Notes under the pieces: generated by a model | The model's database searches: none | The model's input: only the letters and a program-made list of their open reading frames with translations | What the model was told of the DNA's origin: nothing | Position numbers and translations under genes: made by a program | Part shown: piece by piece, positions 29,204 to 38,898 of the stretch | How the letters are laid out: each line of letters opens with the position of its first letter | How positions within the stretch are numbered: position 1 is the first letter of the stretch | Assembly: GCA_008330645.1 (NCBI GenBank) | Contig: VLTN01000076.1 | Coordinates: forward strand, 1 to 64,000 | From: Cafeteria roenbergensis | Taxonomy: Eukaryota > Sar > Bigyra > Bicosoecida > Cafeteriaceae | Direction of reading: 5' to 3' | DNA: 64,000 bases

Positions 29204-31562
29204 ATGGCGGACATCGTGATGGAGATGGGCTTCGGCGAGGAGAAGGAGAAGGTGGACTTTGGCCCAGAGCTGGAGGCGACGCTCCCGGCCGCCAGCGCGG
29301 ACGCCCAGGTGAGGCCGCCTGCCGCCCGCCGCCGCCACGCCCCGCTCGCCTCTGCTGGCAAGTGGCGCTCGGCCCGAGGCCGCCCGGGAGGCCGCGCGCG
29401 CGAACGTGCTGCCTACGGCAGCCCGCCTTTTGGAGCGGCTTGGGGGGAGGCAAATCGCGCTTCCGGCCGGGTCGACGCTGCTCGCGCGCCCTGGCGCGTG
29501 CGGATCGGCGCCGCCACGATGTCGAGCGCTCCCCACGCCCGAGATCCGCTCGCCCCGCAGGCTGGACGTCTCGTCGAGGCCCTTGACGCCCTCCTGGCCC
29601 TGGAAAAGCGCACCCGCATTGTGAGCAGCATGCTCGGGTCAGCACCCCGCGGCGCCCGCTCCTTTTCGCCGCTGCTTTCGGCGTTGCTTTGCTTTCCAGG
29701 CCGAGCCCGCCTCGTTCGCCCGCCCGCGAGCCCCCTTCCGGTTGCGCCCCGCCCGCCTGGCTCGCCCGCGCGCTGCCGAGCGACCAGCCCAGCCTCAATC
29801 GCCGCCGCAACGCGCGCCGCCAACGAGCTCTCTCTCGCCCGCGCAGGCAAACGATGCGTTCGCGAGCGCCCGCGTGGCCCAGGCCGTGGTCCGCGCCTGC
29901 TGGGCGGCCAAGGACCTCAACGGCGTGATCGAGCAGGTCTCTGCGCTTTGCAAGAAGCGCGGCCAGAGCAAGCGCTCCACTGTGGCCCTGGTGCGCCAGG
30001 CGCTGCGCTTTGTGGACGCGCTGCGCGAGGAGGGGTCGACCGCGCTGCCCACCGCCGTGGAAAAGCCGAGCGAGCCGCTGGAGGCCAAGCCCGAGGAGGG
30101 CGAGGAGGAGAGCAAGAGCTCCTCGTCTTCGTCCGCGTCGTCGGGCAGCGGCAGCGCGGCCGCGCAGGCGTCTGCTGCCGGCTCTGGCGGCAAGCCCAAA
30201 GAGGACGAGGAGCCGGCGGACCCGACGGAGGCTCGGCTTGCGAGGGAGGCCAAGCAGGAGAAGATGGAGGACGCCTCCGCGGTGGCCCACGAGCGCGACA
30301 GCGACGAGACCGCGCCCGTGTCGAGCGCCGAGGGCGCGGCGGTGGCCGAGGCGGCGGGGAAGACGATGCGCGAGGCGCGCCTCGCCCTCATCACCAGCCT
30401 CAGGGAGGTGACGGACGGCAAGATCTGGGTGGAGGTGGAGCGCGCCCGCCTGACGCGGGCGCTGGCCGAGATCCACGAGGCGGAGGGCCGCCCCGCCCAG
30501 GCCTGCACCACGCTGCAGGACGCCGCCGTCGAGACCTACGCCGCCATGCGCACCGGAGAGAAGCTCGACTTCCTCCTCGAGCAGGTGCGGCTCTGCCGGG
30601 ACGTCGGCGACTGGGTCCGCATGAGCATCATCGCCAACAAGGTGCAGCGCCGCGTCATCGACCGCCTCGAGCACCAGAGCCGCAAGCTGCGCCACTTCGA
30701 GCTCCTGGCATGCCTCCACGAGCAGCGCTCCGACGCGCTCGCCCTCGCCGACGACTTCCAGGCGGTCCTCGAGTGCCCCGTGGTGGCTGCGGACGAGGCC
30801 AGGTGCGCGGAGACGCTCGGTCGCGTGGCCGTCTACACCGCCCTCGCGCCCTGGACGGAGACTCTCACGGCCCGCTGGCACGCCATCCTCCAGGACAAGC
30901 GCATCGAGCGCCTGCCCGCGCACCAAGCCCTCCTCCGGGACCTCGTGTCCGGCGAGATGGCGCTCCTGCCCCGGCCCGAGCTCGCCCCGCTCGCCGCAGA
31001 TCCCGTGTTCAAGGGGCTCCCCGACGGGGCTGAGAAGCTCTCGGCCCCCGAGGCCATCTCCACGCTGGCCTCCCGGCACCCCACTGCGCCGTCGGCGGCC
31101 CCGTCGTCCTCGTCGACCTCGGCTCAGTCTGCTTCGGACGGGTCCTCGGTCTCGTCCTCCTCGTCCTCGTCCTCGCAAGCTGCCGCTGCGGCGCCGGGCC
31201 GCGCCCCCGCCGTTCCGCAGGGCGCTCGCTGGTGGGGCGTGCTGCACCGCCGCGTGGCCCAGCACAACCTGCGGGTGGCCGCCCGCACCTTTAGCCGCAT
31301 CAAGTTCGACCGCCTCTGCGAGCTCACCGCCCTGACGCCAGCCGTCTGCGAGGAGGAGCTGCGCGACTTGGTCACCGCAAAGGACCTCTGGGCGCGCGTG
31401 GACCGCCCCGCCGGCGTGGTCTTGTTCCGCCGCCGGCAGAAGCCCGCCCAGGTGCTCACCTCCTGGGGCGCTGACCTCTCCCGGGTGCTCGCGCTTGTGG
31501 AGCGCACCACCCACCTCATCCGCAAGGAGCGTATGGTTCTCGCGTCATCGGGCCGCGCCTAA
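29204..31562 (+). CDS. PSMD12: 26S proteasome regulatory lid subunit Rpn5 (PSMD12)
   Basis: Rpn5 is a PCI-domain scaffold subunit of the 19S lid. Exon 1 is 29204-29308, intron 29309-29560 (GTGAGG donor, CGCAG acceptor), exon 2 29561-29620 (20 codons: AGRLVEALDALLALEKRTRI), intron 29621-29846 (GTGAGC donor), and exon 3 29847-31562. All junctions are phase 0, total 626 residues. Matches to PSMD12 include ALLALEKRTR, the helical solenoid (ARVAQAVVRACWAAKDLNGV), and the PCI end: VAQHNLRVAARTFSRIKFDR, LTPAVCEEELRDLV, RPAGVVLFRR and LALVERTTHLIRKERMV. It is about 170 residues longer than human PSMD12 (456). The excess is two acidic/serine-rich inserts, at roughly residues 125-205 and, before the PCI winged helix, around 31080-31210. 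Confidence 0.94.
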
Positions 31563-32037
31563 TCGTGATCATGGCCTGCAAGCCATCGCGCAGGGCGTCA
31601 GAGCGCTCGCCATGCCTCATTGAGCGAGTGAGTGCAGCCCGAATGCCCCAACAGCAAGACTTTGCTTGTCAGCCGCGCGCGGTGGCAGCGCGCGTCGTTC
31701 GTACCGCATTGTCGAGACCAAGGCCGGGGGCGGGGGGGGGCGAGAAAGGGGAAGCAGCGTTGCAGGGGTTGCAATGACACGCACATCACGCACTCCGCAA
31801 GCAGAAGCAGAAGCAGAAGCAGAAGCAGCATTCATCAGACGTCAGTCATCAGTCGTACAGCAAGCAAGGCGAGACGCCCTCGCCACGGAGCGTGCATGGG
31901 AGGCGGTCTCGCCAGATCGAGAGGAAACGCAGGCACGGGCAAACGGACCGCTCAGCAGCCGAGTCAAGCAGCCCTGCCACGCAGGCAGGCAGGCAGGCGC
32001 CCGAGGACGGGCGCGAGGCACGGGGACCCCTCCCCCC
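31563..32037. other. Convergent 3' intergenic region with a hexanucleotide microsatellite
   Basis: 475 bp between the stops of Rpn5 and the bHLH gene. It holds an AGAAGC-type microsatellite at about 31801-31829, a short G-rich run near 31726-31740 and CAGGCAGGCAGG at 31981-31993. No gene is supported; the poly-Leu frame on the minus strand is only the microsatellite. Confidence 0.5.
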
Positions 32038-33693
32038 CTACCTGCGGCCGGGCGCGCTGCCGAGCGCCGCCGCCATGATGCCGGCAGTCTCCTCGGTGAC
32101 CACGGGCGGAGGGCTCTGGTGCTTGCTGGGGCCGTGGGACGCCGACTGGACCAGCGACGTGACGGCGCGGAGGCCCTCGGTGAGTCCGTGGATGGCACGG
32201 AGCGCGCCGAGGAGCACGGTGACCTTGTCGGACTTGTTGCGGCGAGCCGTGCCGGTGAGCGACTGCACCACGTCCGCAAGGTCGTCCATGGCGCCGCTGA
32301 CCTCCTGGCGGCGTCGGCGCTCGCGGTCGTTCTTGCGCTGCCGGCGACGCTCCTTTGCCTCGTTGCGCCGCGCGGGTGTAGCGCCGGCCAGGTCCTCCTC
32401 TTCGTCTTCGTCCTCCTCGTCCTCGTCGGCCGGTCGGCGGCTGGGCAGCACGGCCGGCTTCCCACCCGAGACGCTCGACGACGCGCCGTGCTTTGCCAAT
32501 GACTGCGCTGCCGCAACGAGCGCTGGGGCGGCGGTCCCCGAGGCGCTGGCGGAGAGCAGGCCGGAGCTCGGGCTGCGCCCGGCGATGAGGGAGGCCACGT
32601 CCACGCAGTCTGTGCGCGGCCGCTTGGCCGTGCTCGCTGGGTGAGCGTGGTGCGGCGACGGATCGCCGTGAGACGGGTGGCCTGCCGGCTTGCGCGGCGC
32701 GCAGGGGGCGTCGGGCTCGGCGGGCTGAGCGGCCCAAGCGGCTGGCCCACTGGCGCTCTGGGCGGCGTGGTGATGGTGGTGGTACTGCTGCTGCTGCGCC
32801 TGCTGCTGCTGTTGATGATGGTGGTGGTGCTGGTGGTGGTGGTACTTGGCGGCCTGCTGGGCGCGGGAGGGAGGGTGCGGGTCATGCGGGGCGAAGCCGT
32901 GCTGGCGAGACGGCAACGCCGGCGGGGCTGCATCCGAGCCGAGTGCGCGAGGCCTCCCAAGCACCCTCTCCGAGAGCGTGCTTGCTCCTGCCAGTTCGGG
33001 CGGCCTGAAGCCGTGCGGGGCCTCGCGGGGCAAGGGCGGGGGGGGCATCGGCCCAGAGGAGAGGATGGCGCTGATGTGCGAGCCCGAGCTGCCGTGCTTG
33101 GAGTGTCGCCCCACAGCCGGGTCCGAGCCAGAGGACCCCGTGCGGTCGTGGCCAGCGCCGCGGTGGGTGAGGGGCATGTGAAGCTCCATGGAGTGCGCGT
33201 CGGAGCCGTCCATGTCCGCCGCTTGCCGCTTGGGGGCGCGCCCGGGCGGGGGAGCGCTCGCTCCAGTTGACACCGCGGCGCCGCCGGCCGCTTGTCCGCG
33301 GGAGCCCAGGCCGCTTCCCCAGTCGCTGGAGTCCAGGGGCCTGCGGTGGTCGAAGCCGTGGCCGTGGCCGTGACCGTAGGCGTGGCCGGGGCCGTGGCCG
33401 ATGGGCGAGGCGCCGTACGCCGGGGCTCCGTGCCCGCCGAGCGGTGGCAATTCCGCCGGAGGATGCTGGCCCATCAGCGACGGCTGCGCGGAGTCGTCCC
33501 CGCCGCCCACGGGGCTCGCGTTGTCGTGCCAGACGTCCATTGCGTCCACGCCGAGTCCCATTGGGCTCAACTGGCCGTCCGCTGGGAACTCCAGGTGGCC
33601 CGCGTGGTGCTGGGGCGAGAGCAGCCCTGACGCTGCTTCAGCGCGAATTTCAGCAACCGCGCTGTCCACGAAGCCGCCCGCGACCTTCCACAT
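32038..33693 (-). CDS. bHLH transcription factor with His/Gln-rich tracts
   Basis: 551 residues from the ATG at 33693 (MWKVAGGFVDSAVAEIRAE). The frame is open further upstream but has no other ATG, so a spliced 5' exon cannot be excluded. The C-terminal bHLH lies at about residues 441-500: basic region KERRRQRKNDRERRRRQEV, then helix 1 SGAMDDLADVVQSL and helix 2 SDKVTVLLGALRAIHGL. N-D-R-E-R-R-R-R in the basic region fits a DNA-contacting bHLH, with Glu at the E-box-reading position. The N-terminal two thirds is disordered, with a GHGHGHG tract, poly-His and poly-Gln mixtures near 32770-32850, and an acidic run just before the basic region. This suggests a nuclear regulator; targets are unknown. 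Confidence 0.8.
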   Translation of the reverse strand: MWKVAGGFVDSAVAEIRAEAASGLLSPQHHAGHLEFPADGQLSPMGLGVDAMDVWHDNASPVGGGDDSAQPSLMGQHPPAELPPLGGHGAPAYGASPIGHGPGHAYGHGHGHGFDHRRPLDSSDWGSGLGSRGQAAGGAAVSTGASAPPPGRAPKRQAADMDGSDAHSMELHMPLTHRGAGHDRTGSSGSDPAVGRHSKHGSSGSHISAILSSGPMPPPPLPREAPHGFRPPELAGASTLSERVLGRPRALGSDAAPPALPSRQHGFAPHDPHPPSRAQQAAKYHHHQHHHHHQQQQQAQQQQYHHHHHAAQSASGPAAWAAQPAEPDAPCAPRKPAGHPSHGDPSPHHAHPASTAKRPRTDCVDVASLIAGRSPSSGLLSASASGTAAPALVAAAQSLAKHGASSSVSGGKPAVLPSRRPADEDEEDEDEEEDLAGATPARRNEAKERRRQRKNDRERRRRQEVSGAMDDLADVVQSLTGTARRNKSDKVTVLLGALRAIHGLTEGLRAVTSLVQSASHGPSKHQSPPPVVTEETAGIMAAALGSAPGRR

Positions 33694-34142
33694 GGTTGCG
33701 GGGAGTGCTGAACCGAACCGTAGGAGCACTGGCTGGCCTGGCCGTCGATCGACAACGGCAAGAGTGGGCGCGTGCTTGGAAGAACAGCCGGGCGCGCAGA
33801 TTGAAGCGTGGGCGCGTGCCTCGCTCGCATCGTCGATCGCCGGGTCGGACAGCTCGACTTCGGCGCCCTTCTGTCCGGGATCGGCGGGCCGCAGCGACCA
33901 TGCCGCCCGCGGCCGGCGCGTGCCCTTGTGGCGTTCGCGTGCGGTTGCTGGCCAAGCCCCCCGAAGCAAGCAGGGGCCAGCGCAAGGCCGAGTGGCTAGC
34001 CAGCGGATTTTTCAAAGCACGGGCGCGTGCCAGCGGGAGTTGCTAACGCGTCAACGCAAAGCCAAGCCTTCGCAGCGTCGCCGCTCCCCGCGGTGCCGCG
34101 TCCTGGCGCGGCACCGGATGCCCGGAAAGCAAACCACAGTCT
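33694..34142. promoter_or_regulatory. Upstream region of the bHLH gene
   Basis: 449 bp between the bHLH start and the stop of the next minus-strand gene. The bHLH frame remains open across most of it but without an ATG, so it may hold an unrecognised 5' exon or only the promoter. Nothing else was recognised. Confidence 0.35.
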
Positions 34143-36342
34143 CTACACGACCTCAGACAAGTCGCACGTGCCTGCGCGAAGGGCGCGAGCGGGGATCGGG
34201 CGCGGGCGGTTGGGGCGCAGCTTCGGAGGCAGGCGGGCCGAGGCGCACGCCGCAGTCCAGTGCGCGGAGCCAACCCTCGCATACTCACCGACGAAAAGGA
34301 TGATGATCTTCCCCGTGACGTTCACGTTGCGCGTCATCTGCGCGCACTTCTCTCCGAAGAGCTCCTCGTAAAGCTTGGGCATTGCCGCGGGAGTGACGCC
34401 CGGCCGCGGGTCGTAGGGGGCCTGCGCACTGTGCGACTCGATCTGGTACTCGCACGCGCCTTCGGGGATGTTGTACCCCTCTGACACAAGCGGGTTGGCC
34501 TGGCACTGCTCGATGAACTTGGAAATCTCCACCTCGGGGAAGGCGAGCTGGCGCTCGGCGTCGGGCGGCGCCCAGAGCAGGCCGCAACCGACGCTGTCGC
34601 GGCCGACGGGCTCGTAGTTCTCCAGCACCAGGCCCGCTGTGACCGACAGGATGGCCTGGTTGTGCACCTGGGCAGTGATGCGGCCGAAGGGCTCCTTCAG
34701 CCCGGGCTCCCTGGCGGAGACGTTGCCGTTGGCCGCCCTGTTGGACGTGAACGGCGGAAGCGTGGCGAGCGTCTTGGACGGGGGCATCCGCACGTTGAGG
34801 ACCGTGCCGTCGGGGGCAATGATCTGGCCGATGACCTGGAGGGACACGTCCGCCCGCAGCGATGCCACGCCCGAGCGGTACTGCGACAGCTGCTGCGTCA
34901 CCAGGATGCCCATGATGAGCGCAGCGACGAACAGCACGATGACCAGGCGAGCGACGATGCTCGTGGCGCAGCGCCTGCAGCACGACGACCAGCAGCATAG
35001 GCGCATCGGCCCGGCCACGCAGGGGGCGGTGAGGCACAGGCACTCGGCCATGCCCTGGCGGCACGTGGTGGGGGCGGGTGGGAGCGTGTAGGAGCGGGAG
35101 CGCGCGACGGCTTCCTCCTCGGCAGGCGGCTCCGTGGCGGGGCCGGCGACGGCCGATCCCGCCGAGCGCGCCCTCAGCGGGCTCGGGCTGACGACGGCGG
35201 CCCCTCCCGCGAGGGCCTTGGAGGAGGCGGCCGCGGCCTCTTCCTTGCGCTCCGCAACGATGCGGCAGCACTTGACCAGGTGCCACAGCTCCGTGCCGAC
35301 GGTGAGGGAGAGACCCGCCGTGGACGTGTAGAGGGAGATGAGGGTTGCGCTGTCTTGGCTCTTCATTCCGGCGACGAGGGCGTACGTGACGCCCACCTGC
35401 ACCGCGTCCTCGAACAGCGACTGCGCGAGCAGCACGGAGCGCGCGTACGAGAGCGGGCCCGGCCGGGCCACCTCGGAGCTGTGAACAACGGCGAAGGCCT
35501 TGGCGGCGTGCCAGATCGATGCCTGCGCTCCGGGCGCGGGCGACGGCCCGGCCTTGGCCGCGGTGGCGGCGTCGATGGACTCCGACTGGGCAGCCGCGAG
35601 CATGCGGCCTTCGCCGGGGCCTGAGGGGCCGGCCTTGGCCGCGCCTCCGGCCTCGATCTCCTCGGGGACGGCCACCTTGGGCGCCGCCCCGCTGGGCTGG
35701 AGCGCCTCGGCGGCCAGGCGCACGCCCTGGTTGCGGTTGCGAAGGAACCACAGGGCGCGCCCTGCGACGCCCATGAGGGCAAAGATCCCGACGAGAGTGG
35801 CGAAGATGGACAGAACCAGCAACTGCGCGCACCACGTGCCAAGGGGGGGAGGGGGGAGGGGAGGAGAAAGGCGTGAAGGGGCCGCGCCTGAACAGTGACC
35901 CGGACACCGTTGCAGCAGCTTTCGCCGCGGCCCCTCTCGAGCGCGCCGCGGCCGCGCGGTCGAACCGCCCCGTAAGCGCCGCGTTGGCGGGCCGCGAGCG
36001 AGGAGATACCCCCGTCCTCCTCGGGGCTCGGCCATCCCCGGGACGGGCGAGGCGCGGGCCGGAGCTCCCGCCGAGCTGGGGCCAGCGGCAGCCCGAGAGC
36101 GCGGCGCGAGGGGCAGCTCTCACGATGAAGAAGATGTGCCCCAGCCCGTCCGCGTCGAGGACGGTCTTGACGCAGGAGGTGGACAGGGAGATCACGAAGA
36201 TGATGTCCGTGACCACGTCGAACACGGGGAAGAACACGAACAGGGCGAACCGGCCGGCTGCCAGCAGGCTCGACGCCTTTGCCAGCGCTTCCAGGTCGCC
36301 GTCACGCAGGTCGCGATCGGGAGCGGGAGAGGAAGGGGCCAT
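34143..36342 (-). CDS. Multipass membrane protein, weakly XK-related-like
   Basis: Three exons give 593 residues: 36342-36124 (73 codons), 35822-34289 and 34171-34143. Intron 1 (36123-35823) is GTGAGA...CGCAG, phase 0. Intron 2 (34288-34172) is GTGAGT...CGCAG, phase 1. The last exon adds only TCDLSEVV after the shared Gly. Hydrophobic segments include FALFVFFPVFDVVTDIIFVI (exon 1), LLVLSIFATLVGIFALMGVA, two in the middle (around LLAQSLFEDAVQVGVTYALV and LISLYTSTAGLSLTVGTELW) and IVARLVIVLFVAALIMGILV. After the last comes a domain of about 200 residues with NxS/T sites and a few Cys, possibly extracellular. The acidic D..D in TM1 and 'LFED.xQ' recall XK-related scramblases, but the resemblance is weak and I would not assign a function. 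Confidence 0.7.
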
Positions 36343-36719
36343 TGCTGCGCCGGGGAGGGAGAGGAAGAGCCGGGGGGCTGCCCGCTCGGATTGCCGCTCC
36401 AGGCGCCGGGGAGTGCGGCCCTGGCGCGCGTGCGCGCGCTCGTGCTGGCAGGAGGCAATGGCGCCGGTCAACGACGCTGCAACTGAAGCCTTGCGTTGCT
36501 CTCGCAGCAGAGCCGCGCAAGCGACGCGGACACGGCGTCCGACCCGGGGGGCGGCTCGGCGCCACCGCCGGGAAGCGAGCCGACTGGGACAGGCGCGGAG
36601 CGGCCCGGCCGTCCACCCGCCGCCCCAAGCAGACCGCCCCCTCGCCTCGCTCGCGCAGCGGAGGCGCGGCCCGAGCCGCTCGCAAGCGTCGGCGTTGTCT
36701 CGGCCGCGCGCTTGCTCGC
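36343..36719. promoter_or_regulatory. Divergent region, membrane protein / ammonium transporter
   Basis: 377 bp between two head-to-head start codons, expected to carry both promoters. No distinct element was seen. Confidence 0.4.
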
Positions 36720-38412
36720 ATGTCTGCCGCCGATGCCGCCCTCGCGGACCACGCCCGGGCGATCGACACCGGCTGGCTCCTGACCATGACGTTCAACATC
36801 TTGGTGATGCAAGCCGGCTTCGCAGGCCTTGAGGTAAGCGACCGGCTCCGGCCCGGCGGGGGCCGCAGCGGCCACGGCAAGGGTCCGAGGCCGGCGGCAC
36901 CGCCCTCTTGCTGGCAGCGGGGCACTCCGCGGCTGCCCCTTGCCGGCGGCTGTTTCGCGCGCAGACGCCAGGGACCGCTTGTGGAGGACGCGTGCTGCGC
37001 GCCCCTCGTGACCCCGTCACAGGCGAGATGCAAGCCGAGGGAGCTAGCAAAACCGTCACAGCCCAGAAACGAACGCTCGCGCCCCGCGCTGCGCCCGCCC
37101 GCCCGCCCGCCCGCAGGTCGGCATGTCTGCGGCCGCATCTGCGGCCGCCATTGCCATGAAGAACATGAGCGACATGGCCGTGTGCTGCATCGGCTTCTGG
37201 CTGACGGGCTGGGCGCTCGCGTTTGGGAAGAACGCGGCCGGGCAAAGCAACGCCTTCAGCGGCGAGGGACAGTTCCTGCTGCTCGGGGAGACGGACATGG
37301 CGCGCTTCGTGTTTCAGTACGCCTTCGCAGCCACGTCGGTGACGATCGTGTCCGGGGCGGTGGTTGGCCGGATCAGGTTCAAGCACTACGTCCTGCTGGC
37401 GTTTACGATTTCGAGCTTCATCTACCCCATCGTCGCGCACGTGGCGTGGGACCCCACGGGCTTCCTCCACCAGATGGGGTTTGTCGACTTTGCGGGGTCG
37501 ACGGTTGCCCACGTGACGGGCGGCAGCATCGGGCTGGCGGCGTCGCTGTGGCTGGGGCCGCGGCCGGGCGTTTTTCGAGACACCGGCGACTACGTGCCGC
37601 AGCGCTCCAGTCCGACCCAGGCCCTCATGGGGGCAATCTGCCTCTGGTACACGTGGTTCAGCTTCAATGCCGGCAGCACCAAGGCCTTGACGAACGGCGG
37701 GGCCACGCTGGCGGCTCACGCCGCCGTCTCCACGTTGCTTGCGTCCGGCGCCGGCTTTCTGTGCTCCCTCGCGTGGAGCTGGATCCGCAGCAAGGGGCAG
37801 CACATTGACGTGTTCGACTCGGTCACTGGTCTGCTTGCTGGCCTCGTCGCCATCACGTCTGGCTGCGCAAGCGTGCAGCCGTGGGAGGCGGTCATCGTCG
37901 GGGCGCTCGGCAGCCTGGCGGCGCTGGCCACCGTGCCGATGCTGGAGCGCCTGCGCATTGACGACTCCGTCGCCGTCATCCCCGTTCACCTCGTTGGCGG
38001 CGCTGTGGGCACCCTCCTCACGGGTTTCTTCGCCAACAACCCCGCCGACAGCCCTGGCGTGCCCGTGCCGCAGCGGCTGGCTGGCGCGCTCCACGGCGGC
38101 GGCGGCGAGCTGCTGGGCGTCCAGGCACTGGGTGTGCTCTTCGTGGTGTGCTGGGCGAGCCTCTGCTTCGTCGTGGTGGCGCTGGTGGTGCAGTGCTGTA
38201 TGGGGGGGCTGCGCGTCCCCTCGCTGCTCCTCGACAAGGTGGACGAGACAGAGAGAGCGTCGCACCGCGGCCCCCCCGCGGCAAGTGCGTCTCACCGCAC
38301 AGTGGGCGCAGCTGCGGACCGCAGCGGCCTCGCTGGCAACTCCGCCCCTGACGCGGCTGTGCGCGAGCGGGCGGTCAAGCCGGCCCCACTCGCGGCAGCC
38401 GCGGACCCGTGA
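36720..38412 (+). CDS. Ammonium transporter (Amt family)
   Basis: A plasma-membrane NH4+/NH3 transporter with 11 expected membrane helices. Exon 1 (36720-36833) ends ILVMQAGFAGLE. Intron 36834-37116 has a GTAAGC donor and a CCCG-repeat tract before CAG, phase 0. Exon 2 (37117-38412) begins VGMSAAASAAAIAMKNMSDM. The join recreates the family's 'QAGFA.LE.G......N..MKN' signature. Total 469 residues. The twin histidines of the pore are present: H170 in FAGSTVAHVTGGS and H329 in IPVHLVGGAVGTLLTGFF. The LWYTWFSFNAGS block also matches. The C-terminal tail after about residue 415 is hydrophilic and low-complexity. Confidence 0.93.
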
Positions 38413-38590
38413 GGCGTGCGGCCCGATCCTCGACCCATTTTGCACGGGCAACGTGCCCTGCGATCGCCTCCGTTGCCTCCGAGGGCCGGGGCGCCGCCGC
38501 TGGATGCGCGGCCCAGCGACTCTCTAGCCTTGCAGCTGCGTGAGCCGCGGCCGCCGCTTCGGCGCCCCGCTGCGTGTGGGCGCCGGAGCG

Positions 38591-38628
<38 letters not shown>

Positions 38629-38898
38629 GTCAGTGAGTGCATACATGTGCGTGGGTGTGTTTGCCGGCTCTTTCTCGAGTTCCGAACGTGCGTATCGGCC
38701 CGTTGGCGCTCCTTCCGACAGGCGCGATGGGGCTGCGCGGTGCCAAGCCGCGCCAGCGTCCGCCAGAAGCTGTCCACAGGCGCGCGAGCTGGGCGCCGCG
38801 GAGATGCCGGCCGGAAACACGCACGGCGGCAGTGCCGCCTGCGCACGGGAGGGCCGAGACACGAGACGGCGAATGGTGCGCAACGCAGGCCGGAGGGC
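38413..38898. other. Convergent 3' region with a TG microsatellite
   Basis: 486 bp between the stops of the ammonium transporter and the kelch/BTB gene. It contains a nearly pure (TG)n run at 38592-38623, extended imperfectly to 38630. No gene supported. Confidence 0.6.

Noticed and set aside
28851-31514. Long minus-strand frame opposite Rpn5, and other frames of 200-600 codons antisense to real genes
   Set aside because: They mirror the sense codon pattern, lack any motif and are Arg/Ala/Pro-rich; they are GC-driven shadows.
31598-31831. Minus-strand peptide beginning with ten leucines, resembling a signal peptide
   Set aside because: It is the translation of the AGAAGC microsatellite with no coding-like continuation.
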